Below are positions 10,798 to 19,266 of a DNA stretch of 64,000 nt, in pieces (position 1 is the stretch's first letter; each line of letters opens with the position of its first letter). The position numbers were made by a program, and so were the translations under genes. The stretch is from Roseovarius carneus. Its GTDB lineage: Bacteria > Pseudomonadota > Alphaproteobacteria > Rhodobacterales > Rhodobacteraceae. The notes under the pieces were generated by a model. That model searched no databases, was not told the origin of the DNA, and saw nothing but the letters and a program-made list of their open reading frames with translations. The DNA is taken from the NCBI RefSeq assembly GCF_020141465.1, contig NZ_JAHSPD010000001.1:372001-436000 (forward strand), given 5' to 3'.

Positions 10798-12303
10798 TCA
10801 CTTCAGCTTGCGGCCCCCGGAGCCCAGAAACCAATCATCGGGATAGGGGTACCACCAGTCCTGACGGACGGGCTTGTGATCCAATATCACCATTTTCGTG
10901 CGGCGGAAGGCATCAAGTCCTTGCCGCCCCAACTCGCGCCCAAGGCCTGAGGCTTTCCAGCCACCAAAGGGCAGCGCATCATTATCAATCAGCGGGTTAT
11001 TGATCCACACCATCCCCGCCTCAAGCTGCGCATGGGCTTCATGCGCCTCCTCCAGAGACGTGGTGAAGACGGACGCACCAAGGCCGAACCTAGAGGCATT
11101 TGCCATGCGCAGGCCCGTGTCAAAGTCGCGCACCCGCGTGATAGCCACAACGGGGCCGAAACACTCCTCCTGCATCAGGGCCATGTCAGGGGTGCACTCG
11201 GTCAGGATCGTCGGCGCATAGAACCAGCCCACTGGGTGCTCGGCGGGGATACATCCCCCGCAAACCACGGTCGCGCCCTTCGCCACCGCATCGGCCACCA
11301 GACGCTCCACCTTCTGCCGGGCGGCCTCGGACACCATCGGCCCGATCTCGGACTTGTCCAACCCGTTGCCAATGCGCAGTCGAGCGGTTTCCGCCGCAAA
11401 CACCGCGACGAAAGCGTCATGCACCTCTTCGACCACAAACATCCGCTCGGTCGAGGTGCAGACCTGCCCGCTCATGTGAAACGCGCCTGTGACGGCCCCG
11501 GCGGCGGCCACGTCGATGGGCGCGTGGGCCGAGATGATCATCGGGTCCGATCCGCCCGCCTCGATCACGGCGGGCTTCATCCGGCGCGCGGCCTCGGCGG
11601 CCACGGTTTGCGCCGCTTTGACCGACCCGGTGAAGGCCACGGCGTGCGTTTGCTCGCTCGCCACCAGCGCTGCCCCCGTATCGGCCCCACCGGGCAGGCA
11701 GGCGATCAAGCCTTCGGGCAACCCATCAAACACTTTCATAAATTCCAGCGTCGACAGCGTGGTCAGCTCCGCAGGTTTCACCACACACCCATTGCCCGCC
11801 GCGAGCGACGCGGCCACAGTCCAGCACATCAGCAGAATGGGAAAGTTGAACGGCATGATATGGGCCGAGACACCCAGCGGCTCATATTTGGCGAATTGCA
11901 GCGATCCGGCTTGGGTCGTCCCGGCGAGCTTGCCCGCCTCATCGCGGGCCATTTCGGCATAATAACGGAAGATCGGCGCACAATTGGCGAGTTCGCCTAT
12001 CGCCTCGGGGTAGGGCTTGCCCATCTCGCGGCTCATCAGGATGGCGCAGTCTGTGTGGTCCGTGGTCTCGATCCGGTTGGCCAGCGCATGCAAAACGCCC
12101 GCGCGGGATTTAGCATCCACCTGCGCCCATTCTTTTTGAGCCGTGCCGACAGTGGCCAAGGCCCTGTCCATCTCCGCCGCAGTCACCTCGCCGCGTTGGC
12201 CAACCACCGCCAAAGTGGCGGGGTCGATCACATCATGCGCGTCCCCGGAACTGGCGTGAAAGCCGGGCGAGATATAGAAGCGAGGGGTCAGGGGGGCGGC
12301 CAT
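10798..12303 (-). CDS. NAD(P)-dependent aldehyde dehydrogenase
   Basis: Oxidises an aldehyde to the acid. It has 501 residues, standard for the superfamily. The cofactor motif AFTGSVKAAQT, the general-base Glu in VIEAGGSDP, and the catalytic Cys in HMSGQVCTSTER are all present. The C-terminal PFGGWKASGLGRE is typical. The EAGG in place of the common ELGG is a minor change. It most resembles succinate-semialdehyde-type enzymes, but the natural aldehyde is probably the product of the downstream amine oxidase. It is 24 bp from the cupin gene before it. Confidence 0.88.
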   Translation of the reverse strand: MAAPLTPRFYISPGFHASSGDAHDVIDPATLAVVGQRGEVTAAEMDRALATVGTAQKEWAQVDAKSRAGVLHALANRIETTDHTDCAILMSREMGKPYPEAIGELANCAPIFRYYAEMARDEAGKLAGTTQAGSLQFAKYEPLGVSAHIMPFNFPILLMCWTVAASLAAGNGCVVKPAELTTLSTLEFMKVFDGLPEGLIACLPGGADTGAALVASEQTHAVAFTGSVKAAQTVAAEAARRMKPAVIEAGGSDPMIISAHAPIDVAAAGAVTGAFHMSGQVCTSTERMFVVEEVHDAFVAVFAAETARLRIGNGLDKSEIGPMVSEAARQKVERLVADAVAKGATVVCGGCIPAEHPVGWFYAPTILTECTPDMALMQEECFGPVVAITRVRDFDTGLRMANASRFGLGASVFTTSLEEAHEAHAQLEAGMVWINNPLIDNDALPFGGWKASGLGRELGRQGLDAFRRTKMVILDHKPVRQDWWYPYPDDWFLGSGGRKLK

Positions 12304-12327
12304 GGCAGGCTCCTTTTCACGCCGCGA

Positions 12328-12672
12328 TCAGCGGATCATGTAAACCTTTTTGATGGTGTCGTGCACGGTGCAGACGCCCTTCCAATCCTTGGGAAAAAAC
12401 GCCGCCGTGTCGGGGGTGATTTCGATCACATCGCCACCCATGTGCACATAGGTGCAGCGCCCCTCCAAGAAATGGCAAAACTCGTCGCTGGTCACGTGGC
12501 AGTCCCATTTGCCCGGCGTGCAGATCCACAAGCCACATTCGGATTGCCCATCCGGCCCCTTGTGCAGCACGCGGCCCGAGACATGGCTGGTGCCTTCGAT
12601 CATCGTGGGGATGGTGCCCCAATCGACCACATCGGTGATCTCAAGGGGGTTTCTCATAACGGGAGTTTTCAT
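12328..12672 (-). CDS. Cupin-domain protein (DUF861/cupin_3), copy 1
   Basis: Single-domain cupin of 114 residues in the ureidoglycine aminohydrolase-like family. The core CTPGKWDCHVTSDEFCHFLEG holds the Glu/His metal-ligand pattern, followed by EITPDTAAFFPKDW and a closing strand VHDTIKKVYMI. It is clearly a paralogue of the next gene upstream, sharing CTPG-W, DEFCHF, G-TY and the FP--W block. Start is preceded by GAGGAT. The reaction is unknown; members of this family are often small accessory enzymes or binding proteins in amine and purine degradation. Confidence 0.8.
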   Translation of the reverse strand: MKTPVMRNPLEITDVVDWGTIPTMIEGTSHVSGRVLHKGPDGQSECGLWICTPGKWDCHVTSDEFCHFLEGRCTYVHMGGDVIEITPDTAAFFPKDWKGVCTVHDTIKKVYMIR

Positions 12673-12681
12673 CGGATATCC

Positions 12682-13041
12682 TCAGCTCAGCATGTAAATG
12701 TTGCGGATGGTCTCGTGCACTTCGGCCTCGCCGGACCACCCTTCGGGGAAGAGAACGCAGGTGCCGGGGGTGACTTCGATCGCCTCTCCGTCATCCGAAC
12801 GATAGGTGGCGCGGCCACTCACGAAATGACAAAACTCATCGCGCGGCAGGCTGAGGCGCCAGCGGCCCGGCGTGCAATCCCAGATGCCCGTTTCGGGAAT
12901 ATTGCCCGGCCCTTTGTGCAAAAGCCGCCCGGTGGAATGGGACGCCCCCGCCAGCGCATCGGGCTGCACCCCCCAATCCATGAGATCATCATAGGTCGTG
13001 GCCCCGTGAATATGCGGCGCAGAGGATTTGAGATCAGTCAC
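12682..13041 (-). CDS. Cupin-domain protein (DUF861/cupin_3), copy 2
   Basis: Second cupin of 119 residues, 9 bp upstream of copy 1. It shares the blocks GRLLHKGPG, CTPGRWR, DEFCHFVSGRATY, EVTPGT and FPEGWSGE with copy 1, so the pair is a tandem duplication that has diverged to perhaps half identity (by eye). The start is GTG and overlaps the stop of the glycosyltransferase gene (GTGA), so it is coupled to it. Whether the two act as a heteromer or on different intermediates cannot be told from sequence. Confidence 0.8.
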   Translation of the reverse strand: MTDLKSSAPHIHGATTYDDLMDWGVQPDALAGASHSTGRLLHKGPGNIPETGIWDCTPGRWRLSLPRDEFCHFVSGRATYRSDDGEAIEVTPGTCVLFPEGWSGEAEVHETIRNIYMLS

Positions 13042-14315
13042 CCCACCAACCCCGCCAGAAGGCGCGCGGCCTTTGCCGGGCCATTGCTGCCCTGCATATG
13101 AAGCGAGATTTTATCCAAGCGCGCCTGCATCCGGTCATCATTCAGGCAGGTCTCGATCTTGGCAATCAGCTCCTCCGGCGTCCATTCATAGCGGTCCGAG
13201 CGGAAGCCATAGCCCGTCTCCTGCACGCGCATCGCGTTGTCATGCCCGTCCCAGACATAGGGCATGATGATCGCGGGCTTGCCGAAATAGAGACATTCGG
13301 TGAAGGAGTTGTTGCCACCGTGATGGATCACCGCATCGACCTGCGGAATGACAGAGGGCTGCGGATACCAGCTTTGGATCACCACATTGTCAGGAATATC
13401 GTCATAGGCGTCCATATAATCGCCCACATTGACCAGCGCGCGGTAGCGCGATTTGCCGATCAGCGTGATCAGGCGCTTGAGCAGATCGGTGTCGCCCGCC
13501 CCAAGGCTGCCGAAGGAGATGTAGAGCAGCGGGCCGTCATTATTGGCCTTGAAAATGGGCACCTCGTAAGGCTCATCTTGGCGCACGCAGCCTTCCAGAT
13601 ATTGGAACCGTGCCGGGTCCAGAGGATGTTCGCGGGTGTAGGTCAGCGGCTCAGGATAGAGCATCAGGTTGAGATGCGGGGAGGCCTCGAAAAACTCGCC
13701 CAGCTTGTAGGGCGCCTCGTTATTCTCGGCCAGAAAGCTGTTGAAATCGGCGTGGATGGGCGCAATCACCTCCTCGAACCTGGCGCGGAAGGCGGCGTGG
13801 CCGGCGCGGTCCTCCTCGCCCATGCCCGACAGATGCGGCGGGATCGCGGGGTCCTCAATCTCGTTCTCCGAGCAACTGATGATGCGCACCCACGGCACGC
13901 CGAATTGCTTGATCGCGGGGAAAAGGATCACGTTGTCCACGGCGATCACATCGGGCTTGATGCGTGCCAGAACACCGGGCAAATCCTTTTGCGCCCATTT
14001 AGCGCTGTCCACGATCGCCTCCCAACATTCCTTCACGTAATTGTCGATCTGATCAATCGGCGCCTTGGCAAAGTTGGGGATATGCCCGTTGATGAAATCC
14101 TCCCAGAATTTCGCCATCTCCTCGGGCGGCATCGGCTCCGAGAGGGCCACGGGATGCGCCTCGAACCCGTATCCCTCGTAGATCTCGACGAAGCCGGGGT
14201 CCGACAGGAAGACCGCCTTATGCCCCATCTTGGTGATCGCCTGCGCGATGCCCACGGAATTGAGCGCGGGGCCAAAGGCGGCCTCGGGGAAGAAGGCGAA
14301 TGTCTTGGGGGTCAT
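13038..14315 (-). CDS. GT1-like glycosyltransferase, copy A
   Basis: GT-B fold protein of 425 residues related to macrolide/UDP-sugar transferases. The C-terminal donor-binding half has LLYISFGSLGAGDTDLLKR, QSWYPQPSVIPQVDAVIHHGG and NNSFTECLYFGKPAIIMP (about 330-365), matching the HGG-x-GT-x-E motif of GT1 with NNS replacing the usual xGT. At the N-terminus, where GT1 enzymes carry the catalytic His, this protein reads EAAFGPALN, so a Phe takes its place. It is embedded in an amine transport and oxidation operon, an unusual setting. Acceptor and sugar are unknown. Confidence 0.8.
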   Translation of the reverse strand: MTPKTFAFFPEAAFGPALNSVGIAQAITKMGHKAVFLSDPGFVEIYEGYGFEAHPVALSEPMPPEEMAKFWEDFINGHIPNFAKAPIDQIDNYVKECWEAIVDSAKWAQKDLPGVLARIKPDVIAVDNVILFPAIKQFGVPWVRIISCSENEIEDPAIPPHLSGMGEEDRAGHAAFRARFEEVIAPIHADFNSFLAENNEAPYKLGEFFEASPHLNLMLYPEPLTYTREHPLDPARFQYLEGCVRQDEPYEVPIFKANNDGPLLYISFGSLGAGDTDLLKRLITLIGKSRYRALVNVGDYMDAYDDIPDNVVIQSWYPQPSVIPQVDAVIHHGGNNSFTECLYFGKPAIIMPYVWDGHDNAMRVQETGYGFRSDRYEWTPEELIAKIETCLNDDRMQARLDKISLHMQGSNGPAKAARLLAGLVG

Positions 14316-14336
14316 GGGTCTCTCCTTATCTGTGGG

Positions 14337-15383
14337 TCAATTGGGGAAAATTCGCGTGTCTTTCGCGGCCCAGTTGAGGGTGATCTCGGCGCCAATTTGG
14401 GGACGCAGCGTATCAGCCTGATCGGCAGTCATGCGCGCGATCACGGGCGTGTCACTCAAGCTTGTGGATATGTGCAGCAGAAGGTCCAGCCCGTGATAGG
14501 CGATCTGCGCAATTTCGCCGCTCATAGCATTCTCGCCCGGCCCGTTCACATGCAAACGCTCAGGGCGGATGGCGGCCACGGCATGACCATCTGGCAGCGT
14601 ATGGTTTGCATGGATCTTGGTGTCCTGCGCCATGATGACCCCTTGCGCGATCACCACCGGCAGAAAGTTCATCACCCCGATGAACCCGGCGGCGAAGCGG
14701 CTCGCGGGGCGCTCATAGATTTCCTGAGGCGTGCCCACCTGCAAAAGGCCGCCATCTTGCATAATTGCCACCCGGTCGGCCATGACAAGCGCCTCTTCTT
14801 GGTCATGGGTGACCATGATGAAGGTGATCCCGAACTCGGCCTGAAGGCGCTTCAACTCAAGCTGCATCTCGCTGCGCAGCTTTTTATCCAGCGCGCCCAG
14901 AGGCTCGTCCAGCAGGAGAACCTTGGGGCGTTTCACCAAAGCACGGGCCAGCGCCACGCGTTGCTGTTGCCCACCCGAAAGCTGCGCAGGCTTGCGCGCC
15001 GCAAGGTGGCCCAGCTGAATCACTTCAAGGATATCCGTCACCCGCGCTTTCACCTGAGCCTTGGGCAGACCATCCATCTCAAGGCCATAGGCGATGTTCT
15101 GCATCACGCTCATATGCGGGAAAAGCGCGTAGGATTGGAACATGAGATTCACCGGACGCTTGTCCGGCGGTATGGCGGAAATCGACCGGCCCTCCAACAG
15201 GATATCACCCGCGCTCAGCCCCTCGAACCCGGCGAGCATCCGCAATAACGTGGTCTTGCCCGAGCCAGACGCACCCAACAAAGCGAAGAACTCATTCTCA
15301 AGGATATCGAGCGTCACGCCCTCCACCGCGCGCACGTCGCCAAAACGTTTGCTGACTGATTGCAGGGATAAAAGCACGCTCAT
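14337..15383 (-). CDS. potA: Polyamine-type ABC transporter ATPase (PotA)
   Basis: ATP-binding subunit of an importer, 348 residues. Walker A GASGSGKTTLLR (about 35), signature LSGGQQQRVALARAL (about 133), Walker B VLLLDEPLGALD and the switch His in VTHDQEEA are all seen; a TOBE domain occupies about 280-348. It overlaps potC by 4 bp. PotA-type ATPases serve spermidine/putrescine importers but also related amines, so the name marks family, not substrate. Confidence 0.9.
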   Translation of the reverse strand: MSVLLSLQSVSKRFGDVRAVEGVTLDILENEFFALLGASGSGKTTLLRMLAGFEGLSAGDILLEGRSISAIPPDKRPVNLMFQSYALFPHMSVMQNIAYGLEMDGLPKAQVKARVTDILEVIQLGHLAARKPAQLSGGQQQRVALARALVKRPKVLLLDEPLGALDKKLRSEMQLELKRLQAEFGITFIMVTHDQEEALVMADRVAIMQDGGLLQVGTPQEIYERPASRFAAGFIGVMNFLPVVIAQGVIMAQDTKIHANHTLPDGHAVAAIRPERLHVNGPGENAMSGEIAQIAYHGLDLLLHISTSLSDTPVIARMTADQADTLRPQIGAEITLNWAAKDTRIFPN

Positions 15384-16195
15384 TGTCCGGGCAAGCCCCC
15401 TTTGTTGAGCCGCTGCGACAGGGCCAGCGCCACGACTGACACGGCCATGACAAGCGTGGCCAGTGCGTTGATCTCGGGCGTCACGCCAAAGCGGATCATC
15501 GCAAAAATCTGCATCGGCAGGGTGATGGACGCACGCCCGGCACCAGCGGTGAAAAACGCGATGATGAACTCATCCACCGACAGGGTGAAGGCCAAAAGCG
15601 CGCCCGCCATGATCGCAGGCGCCAGCACCGGAAGGACCACGCGGCGCAGGGTTGTCGCCATGCTCGCGCCCAGATCGACGGAGGCCTCCACGATGGACCA
15701 ATCAAACCCTTTGAGCCGCGCGCGCACCACGGCGCAAACGAAGGCGAGGTTGAAAACCACATGCGCCATGATGATCGTATGCAGCCCCATCTGCACCCCC
15801 AAGAGCGAGAAAAAGCTCAGTAAAGCAATGGCCAGCACGATATCGGGGATGATCATCGGGGCAAAAATCACCGTCTCCAGCCACTTGCCATTGCGGCGGC
15901 GCAGCTCCACCCCCACGGCCAGAAGGGTGCCGAGCACGGTAGCCAGCACCGTGGAGATCAGGGCGACAAATAGCGTATTGCCCGCTGCCCTCAGGATATC
16001 GCTGTTCTGCCAAAGCGCGCTATACCATTTGGTGGAAAATCCCGTCCACGCAGTGGGCAATCCACCCTCGTTGAACGACAGGCCAACCAACACCGAAATC
16101 GGCACATAAAGAAACGCGAACACCACACCGAGGATGAGCAGCATCAGCCGGAAGGTGCCCCGCTCAACCACGGCCCACACCCCCGCCCGCCGCAC
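15380..16195 (-). CDS. potC: Polyamine-type ABC transporter permease (PotC)
   Basis: Inner-membrane permease of 271 residues with six predicted helices. The EAA loop is in VEASVDLGASMATTLRRVVLP (about 160-180). The start is GTG at 16195 and overlaps the end of potB by 32 bp; a shorter GTG start a few codons in is possible. Transcribed between potB and potA. It forms the channel with PotB. Confidence 0.88.
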   Translation of the reverse strand: MRRAGVWAVVERGTFRLMLLILGVVFAFLYVPISVLVGLSFNEGGLPTAWTGFSTKWYSALWQNSDILRAAGNTLFVALISTVLATVLGTLLAVGVELRRRNGKWLETVIFAPMIIPDIVLAIALLSFFSLLGVQMGLHTIIMAHVVFNLAFVCAVVRARLKGFDWSIVEASVDLGASMATTLRRVVLPVLAPAIMAGALLAFTLSVDEFIIAFFTAGAGRASITLPMQIFAMIRFGVTPEINALATLVMAVSVVALALSQRLNKGGLPGQ

Positions 16196-17021
16196 GCTCG
16201 GCCACTGTGGCCTGCACCATCAAAAGGCCCAGCATGATCGCAATGAGCACCATCGAGAGCGCCGCGCCAAAGGGCCAATCATTCGCGGTCAAGAACTGTG
16301 CGTAGACCAGATTGCCGATCATCTGAAACTGCCCACCGCCCAAGAGCGCGGGCGTCACAAAGTTCCCGATCGAGAGGACGAACACGAAGACAAAGCCAAC
16401 CGCGATCCCCGGCACCGTCATCGGCAAGGTGATGCGCCGGAACGTGGTCCAGCCCGACGCACCAAGATCGCGCGACGCTTCCGTCACCTCGGGGTTGAGA
16501 CGCGAAAGCGGCGCATAACAGCTCAGGATCACGAAAGGCAGGTAATTGTAGACAAGACCGATCACCACGGCACTTTCGGTATAGAGCATCTGGGGCAACT
16601 CACCCTCATACCCCACCCAGCGGGCGAGATTGACGATCAGGCCCTCGCGGTTCAAAAGCACGATCCACGCATAGGTCCGCACGAGATAATTGGACCAAAA
16701 CGGCAGCACCGCGAAGAAGAGAAGCATCGGCTGATGCCGTCTCGGCATGGCCGCAATCGCATAGGCCGCAGCGTAGCCCAGAACCACAGCAATGCCCGCC
16801 GAAAGCCCCGCAATCCCTGCGGATTTGAGGAATATCTGTGCATAGAGCGGATCAAACACCAGCGCGATATTCTCAAGCGTCCATGTATATTCGATCCCGC
16901 CGTAAATCCCACGCCGGAAGAAGGCGAGCACGAGGATCAGCCCGCAAGGAATGACCATCAACCCGGTCAGCCACAAGAGCGCCGGGGTCATCAGAAGGAG
17001 TGGCTTGCGATCAGGGGTCAT
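16164..17021 (-). CDS. potB: Polyamine-type ABC transporter permease (PotB)
   Basis: Inner-membrane permease of 285 residues with about six helices. The EAA loop is TEASRDLGASGWTTFRRITLP. The ATG at 17021 (MTPDRKPLLLM) is chosen; a TTG at 17060 would add 13 residues but lies inside an intergenic repeat and next to a terminator hairpin. It follows potD after a hairpin, so it is probably expressed at a lower level than the binding protein. Confidence 0.88.
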   Translation of the reverse strand: MTPDRKPLLLMTPALLWLTGLMVIPCGLILVLAFFRRGIYGGIEYTWTLENIALVFDPLYAQIFLKSAGIAGLSAGIAVVLGYAAAYAIAAMPRRHQPMLLFFAVLPFWSNYLVRTYAWIVLLNREGLIVNLARWVGYEGELPQMLYTESAVVIGLVYNYLPFVILSCYAPLSRLNPEVTEASRDLGASGWTTFRRITLPMTVPGIAVGFVFVFVLSIGNFVTPALLGGGQFQMIGNLVYAQFLTANDWPFGAALSMVLIAIMLGLLMVQATVAERAAGGGVGRG

Positions 17022-17039
17022 GCGCGCGGTGGGACCAGT

Positions 17040-17067
17040 GCATTTGGGTATTTGGACCAAGAAAAAG
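17040..17067 (+). repeat. Intergenic repeat, copy R1
   Basis: A 28-bp stretch with the pattern ATTTGGGTATTTGG followed by ACCAAGAAAAAG. It aligns by eye with copies at 26062-26089 (minus) and, more loosely, 42690-42722 and 42845-42876. The shared form is TATTT, two to four variable bases, then CAAGAAGAAG. It lies between potD and potB beside the terminator. Confidence 0.55.
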
Positions 17068-17092
17068 CCCCCGGCAGGGAGAGCGCCGGGGG
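17062..17092 (-). terminator. Intrinsic terminator/attenuator after potD
   Basis: On the minus strand an 8-bp perfect stem (CCCCCGGC pairing with GCCGGGGG) with a 9-nt loop is followed by GCTTTTTC. It sits 20 bp after the potD stop and before potB. It probably ends most transcripts after potD, giving more binding protein than permease, a common arrangement in ABC importer operons. Confidence 0.75.
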
Positions 17093-17111
17093 TAAGTCAC
17101 TCAGGGTCGCC

Positions 17112-18155
17112 TCAGTTGGCCGCTTTGATCTCGGAGACGAGGCGGGAGTAGTCCCGCTGCGCCACACCGACATCGCGAAGCTGCTCAAATTTCAGCATGT
17201 CCGCAGGAGCAATACCCATGTTGGGGAAGGCAGCGATCAGATCCTCACCAATGCCCGCCATGGCGGCCTCGTTGGGCACTTTGTAGAGGATGTTATTTGC
17301 GGCCCAGCGGTGATTATCCGCATCCAGCACGTAGTTGACGAACGCATAGGCCGCATCCTTGTTCTCGGACGCACTCAGGATCACCATCGTGTCCACCCAA
17401 AGGTCAGAGCCCTCCGACGGGATCATGTATTTGATATCTGCATTCTCGGCGATGCCGTAGTTGCACCAGCCATCCCAGGCCTGCACCAGTTCGGCCTCAC
17501 CCGAGACAAGCTTGGAAAAGAAGGTCGTGTCGTCATAGGCCAGAAGCGTGCCCTTGGCCTCGACCAGCAAGTCGCGCACCTCGGCCATCTTATCCGCGTC
17601 CGTTTCATTCACCGAATAGCCCAGCGCCAGCTGCCCGGCGGCCAGAAGCCAGCGATCGGTGGCGAGCATGGTTGTCTTGCCAGCCACGTCCTCGGACGGC
17701 TTCAAAAGGTCATTCCATGACGTGGGGCTATCAACCAGATCGGAGCGATAGCAAAGCCCCGTGGTCCCCCACGCATAGGGGACAGAGAACGTGTTGGCCG
17801 GATCATGCGGAAGCTGCATCGCCTCGGCGTAAAGATTGGCCATGTTGGGCAGCTTGGCCGGGTCGAGCGTTTCGGCCAGGCCGAGATTGTTGAGCACCTC
17901 GGCGAAGGGCGACGAGACGAACACCACGTCATAGCCCACGCCCTTGGACGCGATCAGCTTGCCCATGATCTCTTCATTGGTGCCGTGCAGAACCAACTCT
18001 GCCGAGGCACCCGTTTGGGCATTGAAATTGTCGATGGCGTCTGGGGCCATGTAGCCATCCCAGTTTGAGATAACGAGATCCTGCGCAAGCGCAGGCGTGG
18101 CGGTGAGAAGCAGCGCGGCGCCAAGGGCGCGGGCGGCTGAACAGTGTGATATCAT
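17112..18155 (-). CDS. potD: Polyamine-type substrate-binding protein (PotD/PotF)
   Basis: Periplasmic binding protein of 347 residues, first gene of the nine-gene operon. A Sec signal peptide (ALGAALLLTATPALAQ) ends near residue 25. The mature protein begins DLVISNWDGYMAPD, and has VPYAWGTTG and LVQAWDGW. These aromatic and acidic positions bind the amine in PotD/PotF. The start at 18155 (MISHCSA) is preferred over one 39 bp upstream because it leads directly into the signal peptide. Exact ligand unknown; polyamine or another cationic amine is likely. Confidence 0.9.
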   Translation of the reverse strand: MISHCSAARALGAALLLTATPALAQDLVISNWDGYMAPDAIDNFNAQTGASAELVLHGTNEEIMGKLIASKGVGYDVVFVSSPFAEVLNNLGLAETLDPAKLPNMANLYAEAMQLPHDPANTFSVPYAWGTTGLCYRSDLVDSPTSWNDLLKPSEDVAGKTTMLATDRWLLAAGQLALGYSVNETDADKMAEVRDLLVEAKGTLLAYDDTTFFSKLVSGEAELVQAWDGWCNYGIAENADIKYMIPSEGSDLWVDTMVILSASENKDAAYAFVNYVLDADNHRWAANNILYKVPNEAAMAGIGEDLIAAFPNMGIAPADMLKFEQLRDVGVAQRDYSRLVSEIKAAN

Positions 18156-18333
18156 AGGGGCGATCTCCGTGTTGGGCTCTGCGGCACCCCACATAAGGGC
18201 CCGCTTGCTTTGATCTTGCGCGACTCTGCGTTCGCTGTAAGATTAGTATTGTTGATGCAAAAAAAACTTCAATTTGTTTTTGATGTTCTTTTTGCACGCG
18301 CTTTTGGGCGCGCAAAAGCGTGGAGGCATTTGC
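18156..18333. promoter_or_regulatory. Divergent promoter region of potD operon and gntR
   Basis: A 178-bp gap between two divergently read units. It contains A- and T-tracts at about 18259-18290. An inverted repeat TTTTGCACGCGC / GCGCGCAAAA (18290-18301 and 18308-18317) lies 16-44 bp before the gntR start. The repeat is a good candidate operator for the GntR protein and could control both directions. Confidence 0.5.
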
Positions 18334-19266
18334 ATGGCGCGGCTGCGCGGAAATACTCGACAGAACCACGTAACGCTGGCCAGGCGGATTGTCGAGGTTG
18401 CGCTGGAGCGCGGCTTACGTAACGGCGACCACCTGCCCGAGCAAGTGCTGTCACAGGCCTGCAGCGTGTCGCGGACACCGATTCGATCTGCACTCAAGAT
18501 ACTGGAAGAAAACAATATTGTCATACGGCAGGAGGAGCGCGGGTTCTTTCTTAGGGTGGACCCCAGCGAGGGTCTTCCCGGCGGAGGCGCCGCATTGGAG
18601 GAGGTGGAGGACACGCTTGCGGCGCGTATCCTCAAGGACCGTGCGGAGCGGCGGATTGCCGACGTCCAATCTGTGAGCGCCCTTGTACGCCGCTATGGCG
18701 CCCCACGGTCTGCTGTATTAATAGCGCTAAAAATACTCTCATCAGATGGAATCGTGACACAGCTTCCTGGCCGCGCATGGGCATTTCAGCCAATGCTCGA
18801 CACGCCCAACGCCCAGAGTGAGGGCCTCGCCTTTCGTCTCGCGCTGGAGCCGCAAGCCATCCTCGCCCCCGGTTTTGCCATGGACGGGCAGCGCGCAAGG
18901 CTGATGCGCGACCAGATGGCAGAGCTTGGCGCGCGGCCAGAAGGGCGCATCGGGCAAACCACGTTTCATAGGCTTGATTGCGATTTCCATACCATGATCG
19001 CCGATAGCGCGGGCAACCGGTTTCTGCGCGGTGCACTTCTGGCCCATCAAAAGCTGCGCGGTGCCACACAAACTGATCAAGCGCTGCCCGATTTTCGGAT
19101 GCGCCAAGCACTGGAAGATCATCTCGGTATCCTCGACAGCCTTGAGCGGAGCGAGCTTGATCTCGCCGCCGATCAGATGGTGCTGCACTTGCGCCGTGCC
19201 CAGATCCGCCGTCCCAAAGCGGCCAATCGCGGCCTGCCGCCGCAACGCAGTGGCGGGATGACATGA
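18334..19266 (+). CDS. GntR-family regulator with two winged-helix-like domains
   Basis: Transcription regulator of 310 residues, presumed to control the divergent amine operon. Residues about 15-70 are a GntR winged helix (EQVLSQACSVSRTPIRSALK). Residues about 80-145 look like a second one (SALVRRYGAPRSAVLIALKI followed by SSDGIVTQLPGRAW). The rest is an FCD-like alpha-helical effector domain (FHRLDCDFHTMIADSAGNRF). Typical FCD regulators have one DNA-binding domain and 220-250 residues. The ATG at 18334 has GGAGG 8 bp upstream. The stop overlaps the second glycosyltransferase by 4 bp. Confidence 0.82.
   Translation: MARLRGNTRQNHVTLARRIVEVALERGLRNGDHLPEQVLSQACSVSRTPIRSALKILEENNIVIRQEERGFFLRVDPSEGLPGGGAALEEVEDTLAARILKDRAERRIADVQSVSALVRRYGAPRSAVLIALKILSSDGIVTQLPGRAWAFQPMLDTPNAQSEGLAFRLALEPQAILAPGFAMDGQRARLMRDQMAELGARPEGRIGQTTFHRLDCDFHTMIADSAGNRFLRGALLAHQKLRGATQTDQALPDFRMRQALEDHLGILDSLERSELDLAADQMVLHLRRAQIRRPKAANRGLPPQRSGGMT

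Noticed and set aside
11032-13101. 689-codon open frame on + antisense to the aldehyde dehydrogenase and cupins
   Set aside because: Antisense shadow of well-supported genes; composition is rich in His, Arg and Gly and has no recognisable domain.
13098-15248. 716-codon open frame on + antisense to the glycosyltransferase and potA
   Set aside because: The minus-strand genes have clear family motifs over the whole stretch. The + frame is His/Arg-rich with no motif, as expected from GC-rich third positions.
17022-17060. Longer potB start at TTG 17060
   Set aside because: The added 13 codons fall inside repeat R1 and beside the terminator T-run; ATG 17021 gives a normal permease N-terminus.
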